Shown piece after piece: positions 1-7,074 of a stretch of DNA of 19,304 bases; the first letter of the stretch is position 1, and every line of letters begins with the position of its first letter. The notes beneath the pieces are model-generated. The model did no database searches. It saw only the letters and a list, made by a program, of their open reading frames with translations, and was not told the DNA's origin. Position numbers and translations under genes: made by a program. Source of the DNA: Erysipelotrichaceae bacterium (lineage in GTDB: Bacteria > Bacillota_I > Bacilli_A > Erysipelotrichales > Erysipelotrichaceae); contig DOUE01000028.1 of assembly GCA_003520745.1 (NCBI GenBank), positions 1,078 through 20,381 of the forward strand, given 5' to 3'.

Positions 1-461
1 ACGATCCGTCCATCCTTGGCTTGGACTTCCTTCACCAAATCCTGGAGTCGTTTCAATTTATCCTCCATCGTGACGGAGGCGAACGAAACCAGAGGTTCGA
101 CGATGAAATCGCCCTCTTGTTTCTCTTCCTCAAGATGTGCGGTATAGGTTTCGACTTTGTTTTCCCTTACCCAATCGAACTGTGCATCCAACGCGGACTT
201 CAATTCGCCCGCCAAGGTTTGCGCATCGCCCGGCAATTGATTCAACGAAACCTCGACGACGCTTCCGCCTCGGATCGCCCGTGCGACGATCCCCCGTTCG
301 CACATGAAGTCGCGCAGTTCGCTGCTTCTGGAGCGGATCTGATACATTTTCCCGGCGGTATCGCTGGCCAATACCGAAAGATAGTCATAGTCATCGGACA
401 AGATGCGGATCGCTTCTTTGATCAACGGCCGCCATAAAATGAGTATGGATGGTTTTTGCAT
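1..461 (-). CDS. TldD/PmbA-family metallopeptidase-like protein, N-terminal part (cut by window edge)
   Basis: About 153 codons are visible, read leftward from ATG at 461-459 with an AGGAAG ribosome binding site 4 bases upstream; the frame is open to base 1, so the C-terminal two thirds lie outside. The protein begins MQKPSILILW and carries features typical of the N-terminal domain of TldD/PmbA proteins: an alternating segment DYDYLSVLASDTAGKMYQI, then ERGIVARAIRGGSVVEVSL (the usual place of the 'RGvavRv..dG...e.S' strand), a long charged helix, and the linker VSFASVTMEDKLKRLQDL followed by a Lys/Asp-rich stretch. TldD/PmbA pairs process peptides such as microcins and modified leader peptides; the HExxxH zinc motif would lie in the missing part. 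No partner is visible here. The gene is divergent from cutC with 73 bases between starts. The family call is by recalled pattern only, so moderate confidence; the presence of a real gene is much surer. Confidence 0.58.
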   Translation of the reverse strand, partial: MQKPSILILWRPLIKEAIRILSDDYDYLSVLASDTAGKMYQIRSRSSELRDFMCERGIVARAIRGGSVVEVSLNQLPGDAQTLAGELKSALDAQFDWVRENKVETYTAHLEEEKQEGDFIVEPLVSFASVTMEDKLKRLQDLVKEVQAKDGRI

Positions 462-534
462 GGTACTTCCTTTCAAACTACGGGCATTCCCCGTCGGTTT
501 TATGATAAACTTGTTTTTAAAGGAGTACAAGACC
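462..534. promoter_or_regulatory. Divergent promoter region between the TldD-like gene and cutC
   Basis: An 11-base near-palindrome TTTATGATAAA at 499-509 offers a -10 for both directions: TATGAT (501-506) rightward and TATCAT (507-502) leftward. The leftward one has TTGTAC (530-525) 17 bases upstream, a weak -35; the rightward one has no recognisable -35. A short hairpin ACGGG/CCCGT lies at 480-494, between the -10 and the leftward start. This is a suggestion from spacing and composition only. Confidence 0.3.
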
Positions 535-1260
535 ATGGAACGAATTCGGATTGAAGTTTGTGTCGGAAGCCTCGAAGATGTTAGAAACGCGATATCCTGC
601 GATATCGACCGGATCGAATTGAACCAAGCCTTGGAACTCGGAGGGCTGACGCCCTCCCGCGCCTTGTTTCATGCGGCGCGCAGGATGACGGAGAAAGAAC
701 TGGTCGTCATGGTACGACCTCATAACGGCTTTGCGCCTTATGATGAAGAAGAGTTTGAAATGATGCTTGACGAAGCGAAGTATTTCGACGAACACGGTGC
801 CGACGGGATCGTGTTCGGGTGTTTGAACGAAGATCGAAACGTCGATATGGAACAGACGCGACGGATGGTCGAAGCGTTGAAGAAGGCGATGCCGATCTTT
901 CATAAAGCGTTCGACCTGTGTCCGGATTTGGACAAGGCATCGCGTGAATTGATCGTGTGCGGCGTAAAGCGCGTCTTGACGTCGGGAGGAAAGAATACGA
1001 ACGAGTTGAAAGAAGGTGCGATGATCATCGGGCAACTGGTGGATCGCTATGGAAAGCAACTCGAGTTCTTACCCGGGGGAGGCGTCGACGAGGCGAACCT
1101 TCTGGACGTAGTGAACGCAAGTGGAAGAAGTCAGATCCATATGAGTGCGAAGAAGATCATTCACGACCCTTTCAGTCAGGAACTCCGCATGGTCACCGAC
1201 CCCCTTCGCTTGGCCAAGCTGTGTGAAACAATCAGGGCCACCGAACAACAACTTCAATGA
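535..1260 (+). CDS. cutC: CutC family protein (copper homeostasis protein-like TIM barrel)
   Basis: 241 residues, starting at ATG 535 with AGGAG at 521-525 (9-base spacing); the open frame extends further upstream but without a better start and without family similarity. The sequence matches CutC throughout: IEVCVGSLEDV near the N-terminus, DRIELNQALELGGLTPS, VVMVRPHNGF, GADGIVFGCLNEDRNVD, FHKAFD, RVLTSGG and LEFLPGGGVDEAN. These are the strand ends of the CutC TIM barrel. Full length compared with usual bacterial CutC (about 210-250). CutC was named for copper tolerance in E. coli, but the biochemical role is unsettled and copper binding in bacteria is disputed, so only the family is asserted. 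It is followed after 43 bases by a HAD phosphatase on the same strand, likely co-transcribed, ending at the terminator at 2106-2135. Confidence 0.93.
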   Translation: MERIRIEVCVGSLEDVRNAISCDIDRIELNQALELGGLTPSRALFHAARRMTEKELVVMVRPHNGFAPYDEEEFEMMLDEAKYFDEHGADGIVFGCLNEDRNVDMEQTRRMVEALKKAMPIFHKAFDLCPDLDKASRELIVCGVKRVLTSGGKNTNELKEGAMIIGQLVDRYGKQLEFLPGGGVDEANLLDVVNASGRSQIHMSAKKIIHDPFSQELRMVTDPLRLAKLCETIRATEQQLQ

Positions 1261-1303
1261 CGGGCGTCATAAAAGAACGAAACGAGAGAAAGCAGGAAAC
1301 CCC

Positions 1304-2107
1304 ATGACCGACATCAAACTGATCATCTTCGATATCGACGGGACCTTGATCAAGGTCGGACGGCATCGCATCGAACCCTCCGCGGTCGAAGCGATCCGTG
1401 CCGTCAAAGCCAAAGGCATCAAAGTCCTCGTCGCCACCGGACGCACCTTGTATTTCGTCAACCCCCATGTCCGCGAAGTGGTCGACAGCGACTATTACGT
1501 CACCGTCAACGGACATTGCCTGATGGACCGGGAAGGCAAGATTTTGATTCGCCAAGACCTTCCGATCGAGGCGGTGAAACGCATGCATGCCTTCTGCGTC
1601 GAACACGACATCGCTTTGGGAATGAAGTGCAGCGACGCGATCTACGTGACGCACAACTTCAAGCGCTACTATGAAACCTATTCCGAAGGACGGGATGTCA
1701 CTTCGATCATCCTGGACGATACTCAAAGAGCGGATCACTATCTGAGCGTCGAAGCCCCGATGGGGCTCTTCCTGATCGGAAATCTCGATATATTGAAAGA
1801 AAACGCCCATCTCTTCCCCGAATTCACCTTCAGTCCGGCGAAACCGGGATGCATGGATGCCTATGCGCACGACGTCAATAAAACCAAAATCATCGAGGAA
1901 GTCCTCCACCGCCACAACATCCCGTGGGAACAAGTCATGGCGTTCGGGGACGGGGAGAACGATAAGGAGATGCTGCGGAAAGCCGGCTACGGGATCGCGA
2001 TGGGCAATGCGAAACCCGGCGTGCAGAAGTATGCGGACTTCGTGACGAAAGAAGTCGACGAGGGCGGCATCGTGCATGCGTTGAAACATTATCGCATCCT
2101 TGAATAA
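1304..2107 (+). CDS. Cof-type HAD-IIB family hydrolase (sugar-phosphate/FMN phosphatase-like)
   Basis: 267 residues. Start ATG 1304 is preceded by AGGAAA; it places HAD motif I at the N-terminus as usual. Motif I is FDIDGTLI (nucleophile D10, acid/base D12), motif II VATGRT (T45), motif III Lys in DVNKTKII (about K193), motif IV GDGENDKEML (215-220, D216 and D220). The block between about residues 85 and 185 is the C2B cap typical of Cof/YbiV/YidA proteins. Members dephosphorylate sugar phosphates, PLP, FMN or similar small phosphoesters; the substrate cannot be read from the sequence. Cytoplasmic. It lies 43 bases behind cutC and stops just before a strong bidirectional terminator, so cutC and this gene form the rightward unit. 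Family call is firm, substrate unknown. Confidence 0.92.
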   Translation: MTDIKLIIFDIDGTLIKVGRHRIEPSAVEAIRAVKAKGIKVLVATGRTLYFVNPHVREVVDSDYYVTVNGHCLMDREGKILIRQDLPIEAVKRMHAFCVEHDIALGMKCSDAIYVTHNFKRYYETYSEGRDVTSIILDDTQRADHYLSVEAPMGLFLIGNLDILKENAHLFPEFTFSPAKPGCMDAYAHDVNKTKIIEEVLHRHNIPWEQVMAFGDGENDKEMLRKAGYGIAMGNAKPGVQKYADFVTKEVDEGGIVHALKHYRILE

Positions 2108-2135
2108 AAAAACCTTGGACGAATCCAAGGTTTTT
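2106..2135. terminator. Bidirectional intrinsic terminator between the HAD gene and rlmD
   Basis: Seven-base-pair stem CCTTGGA (2113-2119) / TCCAAGG (2124-2130) with tetraloop CGAA, seven A upstream (2106-2112) and five T downstream (2131-2135). It serves the HAD gene on the plus strand, its stop overlapping the A run, and rlmD on the minus strand, whose stop codon is at 2139-2137. Confidence 0.9.
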
Positions 2136-2136
2136 C

Positions 2137-3450
2137 TTACTTTTTAAGCCGCAGGGAGACGACCGTCTCCAACAAAGGCGTATGGGTGAACAATTCAAAC
2201 GGCGTGATTTCTTCGATCGTGTAATAGTCGCGCAGGACTTTCAGGTTCTTCGCCAAGGTCGACGGGTTGCAGGAAACATAGATCAAATGCGGGACTTTGC
2301 TTTTGACGATCGTCCCCAACATCGGATCGTCCAACCCGCTGCGCGGAGGATCCACAACGAGGACATCGATGGACTTCGTCTTCGATAGGTGGGTGAGTTC
2401 CTCGGCGGCATCGCCGCTGACGAACCGCACGTTCTTGATTTTATTCAAACTCGCGTTTTCCGTGGCGTTCTTGACGGCCGCGTCGATCGATTCGATCCCG
2501 ACCACCTCTTGAGCCTTCGCACTGATCATCAAGGTCATCGCCCCGACGCCGCAATAGGCTTCGACGACGAAATTCGAGGGTTTGATGAGGGATACGACTT
2601 TCTCATAGAGTTTCTCGGCTTGGACAAGGTTCAACTGGAAAAACGACATCGGGGAAAGCCGGAAGGTCAATCCTGCCATCTTCACTTCCAACGTTTTGGC
2701 TTTGGCGAGATGGGTCACGCCCGATCCGAAGATCTCATGGGTGTGCTTGTCGGTATTGACGCTCTGGTAGAAGGAATTGATCTCTTCGATTTCGCTAAGT
2801 TCCGCGATGCATTCGGGCGAGAACTTGTCTTTCCCGGTCACCAGGGTGCACTGATAGACGCCGTTGAACCCACGCAGGACGATAAAGCGGATCCCTTCCC
2901 ATTTGCGTTCGTCGAATTCCTTGAACTTATATTTGGTTAAAACATCGAGGACTTTCGCACGCAAGACATCCAGTCCTTCTTCATGGACCAGACAGCGGGA
3001 AACCGGCACGAAATGATTGGATTGGGGACGATACATCCCGCTCACCAATCTGCCGTCCAACATACGCACCGGCAACTTGCATTGGTTGCGGTAGGAAGTC
3101 GGATTGGGGTTGACGACCATCGGTTTGATCACCTTGAAGTCGAATTTCCCCGAATATTTCAACAACGCTTCTTTCAGAAGCATTTCCTTGAGTTCGATTT
3201 GATAGCTTTGGTCGACATGCATCATCGCACATCCCCCGCAGCGGTGTTGGACGGGACAGGGCGGCGTAATCCGCTTGGGACTCTTGATCAGGATTTCCTT
3301 GGCTTCGGCGATGTTGTATCGCTCGAAGCGTTTTACGACGTCGACTTCCGCGGTTTCCTGAGGTAATACGGACGAAACAAAGGTCGGGATCCTGTCGATG
3401 TACCCGATGCCTTCTCCGTTGATGCCGATCTTTTCGATTTTAATTTTCAT
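2137..3450 (-). CDS. rlmD: 23S rRNA (uracil-C5)-methyltransferase, RlmD/RumA-TrmA family
   Basis: 437 residues. An N-terminal TRAM domain (about 1-55, IEKIGINGEGIGY) precedes a four-cysteine Fe-S site: C65, C71, C74 (CPVQHRCGGC) and C153 (SRCLVH), the RumA arrangement. The methyltransferase domain shows SFFQLN (269-274), the SAM loop VEAYCGVGAMTL (296-307), VVDPPRSGL (365-373) and YVSCNPSTLAKN with catalytic nucleophile C394, ending with HTPLLETV. Known members transfer a methyl group from SAM to C5 of U1939 and/or U747 of 23S rRNA; which uridine cannot be decided here (Bacillota often use a dual-specific RlmCD). Start ATG 3450 has AGAAGG about 8 bases upstream. A TATGAT -10 lies at 3476-3471 without a clear -35; the pyrophosphatase-like gene's terminator is immediately upstream. 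Confidence 0.93.
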   Translation of the reverse strand: MKIKIEKIGINGEGIGYIDRIPTFVSSVLPQETAEVDVVKRFERYNIAEAKEILIKSPKRITPPCPVQHRCGGCAMMHVDQSYQIELKEMLLKEALLKYSGKFDFKVIKPMVVNPNPTSYRNQCKLPVRMLDGRLVSGMYRPQSNHFVPVSRCLVHEEGLDVLRAKVLDVLTKYKFKEFDERKWEGIRFIVLRGFNGVYQCTLVTGKDKFSPECIAELSEIEEINSFYQSVNTDKHTHEIFGSGVTHLAKAKTLEVKMAGLTFRLSPMSFFQLNLVQAEKLYEKVVSLIKPSNFVVEAYCGVGAMTLMISAKAQEVVGIESIDAAVKNATENASLNKIKNVRFVSGDAAEELTHLSKTKSIDVLVVDPPRSGLDDPMLGTIVKSKVPHLIYVSCNPSTLAKNLKVLRDYYTIEEITPFELFTHTPLLETVVSLRLKK

Positions 3451-3481
3451 AGTGTGTACCTTCTTTCTACATCATACAACA

Positions 3482-3504
3482 AAAAAGTCCGTTTGGGACT
3501 TTTT
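3482..3504 (-). terminator. Intrinsic terminator of the pyrophosphatase-like gene
   Basis: Read leftward, the stem is AAAAAGTCC (3504-3496) / GGACTTTTT (3490-3482) with a 5-base loop, and the T tract runs into the second arm. The stop codon TAA (3505-3503) overlaps the first arm of the hairpin. Confidence 0.75.
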
Positions 3505-3895
3505 ACAAATCACTGTTTCCCCAGGCAGGGATTTCAAGTCCGCGTCTCACAAGAATCGTTTTCTGGAAGTCCGTCTGATTCAAGAAACGCAAAATCATGT
3601 CTTCTTCGGCTGGCGTGCATCCGACCAGGAGTTTCACTTCGATGTCTTTTTTCAGGATGTCGACCGCGATGACCAAGGTGCTGATGAAACTCACCGACTT
3701 CGATCCTTTATACACGTCGATGCCTTCTTGCCCCGCGTTCAGTGTGTCATGAAGATACCCATAGTCCACCGGATAAACGAGGTTACTGTATTGTGGGTGA
3801 ACCGTTCCGGCCGGTCTGGAAATGATACATTTCGACGAGAAGAACAAGGTATCGATTTTCTGCCAGAAATAAGCGTTGTTTTCCAAATTCGTCAT
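3503..3895 (-). CDS. Small inorganic pyrophosphatase-like protein with incomplete active site
   Basis: 130 residues, ATG at 3895 with AAGGTGAGG upstream. The segment from residue 21 to about 92 reads as a family I soluble pyrophosphatase core: ISRPAGT (R27, like the E. coli R43 strand), YPVDYGYL (Y41, Y45, like YPCNYGYI), then QEGIDVY (D60, at the place of the third Asp of DGDPVDV) and KKDIEVKLL (E86/K88 at the place of ED102-A-K104). It is shorter than true family I enzymes (about 170-180) and two of the three clustered Asp are replaced (Gly and Glu), with the D97/E98 loop apparently missing. Similar short proteins occur in Bacillota annotated as pyrophosphatase; the activity is uncertain. 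Monocistronic: own promoter at 3921-3949 and own terminator. Fold call fairly safe; catalytic function doubtful. Confidence 0.75.
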   Translation of the reverse strand: MTNLENNAYFWQKIDTLFFSSKCIISRPAGTVHPQYSNLVYPVDYGYLHDTLNAGQEGIDVYKGSKSVSFISTLVIAVDILKKDIEVKLLVGCTPAEEDMILRFLNQTDFQKTILVRRGLEIPAWGNSDL

Positions 3896-3920
3896 AGAAA
3901 TACCTCACCTTTTCCATCCT

Positions 3921-3949
3921 ATTGTACATTGAATCGGAGTTTCTGTAAA
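3921..3949 (-). promoter_or_regulatory. Sigma-A-type promoter of the pyrophosphatase-like gene
   Basis: Leftward -35 TTTACA (3949-3944) and -10 TACAAT (3926-3921) are separated by 17 bases, 26 bases upstream of the start codon. Confidence 0.7.
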
Positions 3950-3974
3950 TAGCGAGACAATTTTTGCATGTGTG

Positions 3975-4002
3975 AAAAATCTTGCGATTATTTTCAACGC
4001 AA
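3975..4002 (-). terminator. Possible weak terminator of the zinc operon
   Basis: Leftward five-base-pair stem TTGCG (4002-3998) / CGCAA (3986-3982) with an 11-base loop, followed by ATTTTT (3980-3975). It overlaps the exonuclease stop codon (3996-3994). The stem is short, so efficiency is doubtful. Confidence 0.3.
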
Positions 4003-4554
4003 TGGTCGAAGCTTGACACCTAAGGTTTGGGCGAATTCAAGCGGGTCGTAGACTTCACACAAACCCATCGCGTTAAGCACAAGTAGAGCGGCACCGCGGG
4101 CATCGCTGAGGGCGTCGTGATGGTTGAGCGGGATTTCAAGCGCCCCGCAGACCGTGTTCAGTTTATGGTTGTCAAGGCGCGGATAACATCGTCGTGCGAC
4201 TTCCACCGTATCGAGCACCAATACGTTGGGGAAATCGATGAGATACAGATCGATCAAGCTTCGAAGAACGCCCATGTCGAAGGGGGCGTTGTGTGCGGCC
4301 AAAATCGCATCATCCATCCACGGGATGAGTTCTTGCGCCACGGTCTCGAAGTTGGGCGCCTCTATGACCATCTCGGGCGTGATGCCGTGGATCGAGATGT
4401 TGAAGGGGTCGAAATATCCATATAATCGGTGGGGTTTGATGAGATGGACGGCTTCGTGGATCAACTCGCCGTCTTGAAAGACCACGATCCCCACGCTACA
4501 GGCGCTCTGGTTGTATTTATTCGCGGTTTCAAAATCAATGACCGTCAAGCGCAT
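3994..4554 (-). CDS. DEDDh 3'-5' exonuclease (DnaQ epsilon/PolC-exo-like), stand-alone
   Basis: 186 residues. Start chosen at ATG 4554 because GGAGGG (4564-4559) lies 4 bases upstream and it places Exo I at once: MRLTVIDFETAN (D7, E9). Exo II is AHNAPFDMGVL (D93) and Exo III is HHDALSDARGAA (H146, four residues before D151), the full DEDDh set, so the enzyme should be an active metal-dependent 3'-5' exonuclease. No BRCT, polymerase or WYL domain follows; it ends at the domain boundary. Comparable stand-alone proteins trim DNA or RNA ends, and the substrate is unknown. The first 20 bases overlap the end of the upstream P-type ATPase gene, so translation is probably coupled and the gene is expressed from the zinc-responsive promoter. 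An in-frame ATG at 4566 is a less likely start, having no spacing for the same binding site. Confidence 0.9.
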   Translation of the reverse strand: MRLTVIDFETANKYNQSACSVGIVVFQDGELIHEAVHLIKPHRLYGYFDPFNISIHGITPEMVIEAPNFETVAQELIPWMDDAILAAHNAPFDMGVLRSLIDLYLIDFPNVLVLDTVEVARRCYPRLDNHKLNTVCGALEIPLNHHDALSDARGAALLVLNAMGLCEVYDPLEFAQTLGVKLRPLR

Positions 4555-6622
4555 AGTTCCCTCCATTGACGACACGCATCGCGTTGAGAATGGCGAGGAT
4601 CGCCACACCCACGTCGGCGAACACCGCCAGCCACATGGAGGCGATGCCCAAACTTCCAAGAATGAGGATCGCGATCTTGATGGTCAAGACAAAGGCGAGG
4701 TTTTGTTTCAACACGAACATCGTGCGCTTGGAAAGACGGATCGCATCGCTGATGGCTAAGGGACTGTCATGCGTCAGCACGACGTCCGAGGCTTCGATGG
4801 CGACGTCGCTTCCCATCGCACCCATCGCGATCGACACATCCGCGATCGCCAACGCGGCGGCGTCGTTCATCCCGTCGCCCACGAAGGCGACCTTCTTCCC
4901 TTCGCCCTTCGCTCTCTCCAGATGGGCCACCTTCTCTTCCGGTCGGGATTCCCCGAAGTAGCCGTCCAGTTTCAAGGTATCGCTGACTTTCTTCACGACG
5001 TCGGTTTTATCCCCGCTGATCATCACGACCTTCACCTTATCCTGGTGGAGACGTTCGATCGCTTCGTTGCTTTCTTCTTTGATTTCATCTTCCATCACCA
5101 AGGTTCCCAGATAGTGGTATTCGCTCAACACATGGATCACGGTTTTGTCGCTGACATCCGTCGGGATCTTGATGTTGCGGGTGGCGGCCAATCTTCCGTT
5201 TCCGACCAGATAGACTTGCCCGTCGAATTCCGCCTGCAACCCGTAACCCGGAAGCTCCTGCATCTTTTCGATGCGGCTTAAATCGATGTCTTTCCCGTAG
5301 GCATCCAAGACCGCTTTGGCCAGCGGATGGGTCGAGGACGCTTCCGCATGCGCCGCGATTTCAAGCAAGGTTTCGCTATCGACCGTATTGACAAGGATTT
5401 CACTCACGACGAATTGTCCTTTGGTGAGGGTTCCGGTCTTGTCGACCATCACTTCATCCACCTGGGCCAGTTTCTGCAGGGCGACCCCGCCTTTGACGAG
5501 AATACCCAGGGACGATGCCTTCCCGATGGCGGCATAGAAACCCAAGGGAATCGAAATCAAGAGGGCGCACGGACAGGAAATAACTAAGAAAATCAGGGCG
5601 CGGTGCATTCCGGTCAGCCAATCCTGCGTCATCAGGCCATAGCCGATCGCCAAGGCGAGCGCAAGGAAAACCACGGTCGGCGTATAGACTTTCGCGAAAC
5701 GCGTGATGAAGCGCTCCATCGGGGCTTTCTTCATGGACGCCTGTTCGACGAAAGAAACCATCTTCTGAAGGGTCGAGTCGTTGGCCCGTTTGGTGACTTT
5801 CAACAGGAAACGGGATTGTTGGTTGATGGATCCGGAAAGCACGGCCATCCCCGGTTCGATCGAGGTCAATGTGCTTTCCCCGCTGATGGAGGACGTATCA
5901 ATGTTGGATCGTCCTTCATGGACGATGCCGTCCAAAGGGATCATCGCCCCGGGTTGGATGACCAGGATATCGTTGACGAAGACGTTCTTCGGATCGATCT
6001 CGCTGGTTTTTCCGCCGCGTAAGACGACGGCGACCTGAGGTACGGCTTTCAAGCAACTCGCGATCGTTTTACGCGCCGCGTCGACCGCCCTCTCTTGCAT
6101 CGCTTCACCGACCCGATAGAACACCATGACGCCCAGCGCTTCGGCGAAATCACCCAACGCCAAGGCCCCCAAGGTCGCGATGCTCATCAAGAACGTTTCA
6201 TCGAACCATTCCTTGTTGCGCAGGTTCGCCACCGCCTTCTTGATGACGGGATAGGCGATCGGTAGATAGACGATGATTAAAAGGAATTCGAAGACAGGGT
6301 TCTCGATGAAAAACGACAGTAAAACCAAACTCGTCGCTCCGATCAAAATCCATTCTTCCCGGCTCAGTTTCTTTTTGACGTTGGTCTCCACGTTCTTGTT
6401 CTGTTTCAAGGTCACGTCTTCGATCTTCTTCACGGCGGATTGCCAGCGATCCAGTTTCCCTTCGTCGAACTTCATCCCCTCCGCCAAGGTCAGCATCACT
6501 TTACCGCGTGCGAAATCCACTTGGGCGGACTGGATTTCAGTCTGTCTCCCCAATTCTTTTTCAATCTTCAGTGCGCAGTTCGCGCAATCCAATCCTTCAA
6601 TCGTCAGTACGATGTGTTCCAT
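4535..6622 (-). CDS. cadA: P1B-2-type heavy-metal (Zn/Cd/Pb) exporting ATPase
   Basis: 695 residues. N-terminal HMA domain with GLDCANC (C13, C16); membrane helices from about 92; actuator motif SGES (247-250); transport CPC at 350-352 in SCPCALLISIP; phosphorylation DKTGTLT (D394); HP at 432-433; nucleotide domain SGDKT; hinge GDGMNDAAAL (582-590); final helices carry K649 and D670. The K/D pair is 21 residues apart, as in E. coli ZntA (K693, D714), which together with CPC marks the P1B-2 Zn2+/Cd2+/Pb2+ class rather than copper pumps. It exports divalent metal from the cytoplasm using ATP. Start ATG 6622 has AGGAGA upstream, embedded in the end of the repressor gene (26-base overlap). It is in one operon with the ArsR regulator before it and the exonuclease after it. 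Zinc is the most likely inducer, given the regulator's metal site. Confidence 0.95.
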   Translation of the reverse strand: MEHIVLTIEGLDCANCALKIEKELGRQTEIQSAQVDFARGKVMLTLAEGMKFDEGKLDRWQSAVKKIEDVTLKQNKNVETNVKKKLSREEWILIGATSLVLLSFFIENPVFEFLLIIVYLPIAYPVIKKAVANLRNKEWFDETFLMSIATLGALALGDFAEALGVMVFYRVGEAMQERAVDAARKTIASCLKAVPQVAVVLRGGKTSEIDPKNVFVNDILVIQPGAMIPLDGIVHEGRSNIDTSSISGESTLTSIEPGMAVLSGSINQQSRFLLKVTKRANDSTLQKMVSFVEQASMKKAPMERFITRFAKVYTPTVVFLALALAIGYGLMTQDWLTGMHRALIFLVISCPCALLISIPLGFYAAIGKASSLGILVKGGVALQKLAQVDEVMVDKTGTLTKGQFVVSEILVNTVDSETLLEIAAHAEASSTHPLAKAVLDAYGKDIDLSRIEKMQELPGYGLQAEFDGQVYLVGNGRLAATRNIKIPTDVSDKTVIHVLSEYHYLGTLVMEDEIKEESNEAIERLHQDKVKVVMISGDKTDVVKKVSDTLKLDGYFGESRPEEKVAHLERAKGEGKKVAFVGDGMNDAAALAIADVSIAMGAMGSDVAIEASDVVLTHDSPLAISDAIRLSKRTMFVLKQNLAFVLTIKIAILILGSLGIASMWLAVFADVGVAILAILNAMRVVNGGNYALDGH

Positions 6623-6971
6623 AACGTTCTCCTACGTGTTCCAACGCCTGTAAAAAGATCGTTTCGACATGGGCGTCGTCGAAATGATAATAGACATGCT
6701 TCCCTCTTTTTTCGCTCTTCACCAAGCGGGCGGATTTCAAATCCGCCAGTTGATGGCTGATCGCCGATTGGCTCATCCCCAATACCGCCGAAAGATCCGC
6801 GACGCAGAGTTCGCCGGATTTCAGCGTCATCAAGACGCGAAGCCGCGTCGGATCCGCCAACATTTTAAACAGATCGCCGAGTTCTTCGATCTGGTCTTGT
6901 TCGTCCAGTATTTCCTTCGCATGTTTCGCCGCTTCGGGATGATGGGCGCCCGCGAGTTCAAGTTGTGACAC
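6597..6971 (-). CDS. ArsR/SmtB-family metal-sensing repressor (zinc type)
   Basis: 124 residues starting at GTG 6971, with a strong AGGAGG 5 bases upstream. The winged helix-turn-helix runs about 30-98 (LADPTRLRVLMTL, then AVLGMSQSAISHQLADLK as recognition helix, then the wing KRGKHVYYHF). The last helix holds D99, H101, H112 and E115, with exactly the spacing of the SmtB/CzrA alpha-5 zinc site (D104, H106, H117, E120). The alpha-3 Cys pair of CadC is broken (ELCVADL has one Cys) and the N-terminus has no Cys, so zinc sensing is favoured over Cd/Pb. Family members bind DNA as apo-dimers and let go on metal binding. A matching operator sits between promoter and start (6983-7006). First gene of the operon; overlaps cadA by 26 bases. 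Confidence 0.93.
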   Translation of the reverse strand: MSQLELAGAHHPEAAKHAKEILDEQDQIEELGDLFKMLADPTRLRVLMTLKSGELCVADLSAVLGMSQSAISHQLADLKSARLVKSEKRGKHVYYHFDDAHVETIFLQALEHVGERYGTHRTDD

Positions 6972-6982
6972 TCGATCCTCCT

Positions 6983-7006
6983 ACATATGAACAGTTGCTC
7001 ATACGT
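6983..7006. promoter_or_regulatory. CzrA/SmtB-type operator of the zinc operon
   Basis: Imperfect inverted repeat ACATATGAACA (6983-6993), GT spacer, TGCTCATACGT (6996-7006); 9 of 11 positions pair, with core TATGAaCA-N2-TGcTCATA. This is the known core of SmtB/CzrA/CadC operators (TGAAYA class dyads). It lies just downstream of the -10, covering the likely start of transcription, and 12 bases from the GTG start. Confidence 0.85.
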
Positions 7007-7014
7007 TCATGAAT

Positions 7015-7043
7015 AGTATAACGCCACTTTATCTCGATGTAAA
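7015..7043 (-). promoter_or_regulatory. Sigma-A promoter of the arsR-cadA-exonuclease operon
   Basis: Leftward -35 TTTACA (7043-7038), 17-base spacer, -10 TATACT (7020-7015). The predicted transcription start (about 7008) abuts the operator at 7006-6983, so a bound repressor would block initiation. Confidence 0.85.
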
Positions 7044-7044
7044 C

Positions 7045-7074
7045 ATAAAAGAAAGAGTGAAACGTTGGTTTCAC
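7045..7074 (-). terminator. Probable terminator of the TSUP-glyoxalase-VanW unit
   Basis: Leftward stem GTGAAAC (7074-7068) / GTTTCAC (7063-7057) with loop CAAC, followed by the T-rich TCTTTCTTTT (7056-7047). The vanW stop TGA (7073-7071) lies inside the first arm. The T tract is interrupted, so strength is uncertain. Confidence 0.5.

Noticed and set aside
21..437. 138-codon plus-strand frame at the window start
   Set aside because: The minus strand gives a longer frame with a ribosome binding site and a TldD/PmbA-like N-terminus; the plus frame is Phe/Asp/Arg-rich noise.
517..1059. 180-codon open frame opposite cutC
   Set aside because: Lies wholly antisense to cutC, no family features; cutC has a binding site and full conserved motif set.
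1232..2128. 298-codon open frame on the minus strand opposite the HAD gene
   Set aside because: Exact antisense of a gene with all four HAD motifs. The translation is rich in Asp, Phe, His and Val without a recognisable domain, typical of antisense frames in GC-rich genes.
2389..2940. 183-codon plus-strand frame inside rlmD
   Set aside because: Antisense shadow; rlmD carries the Fe-S cysteines and catalytic motifs across the same bases.
5603..6022. 139-codon plus-strand frame inside cadA
   Set aside because: Antisense to the actuator and membrane region of a clear P-type ATPase; composition is that of a shadow frame.
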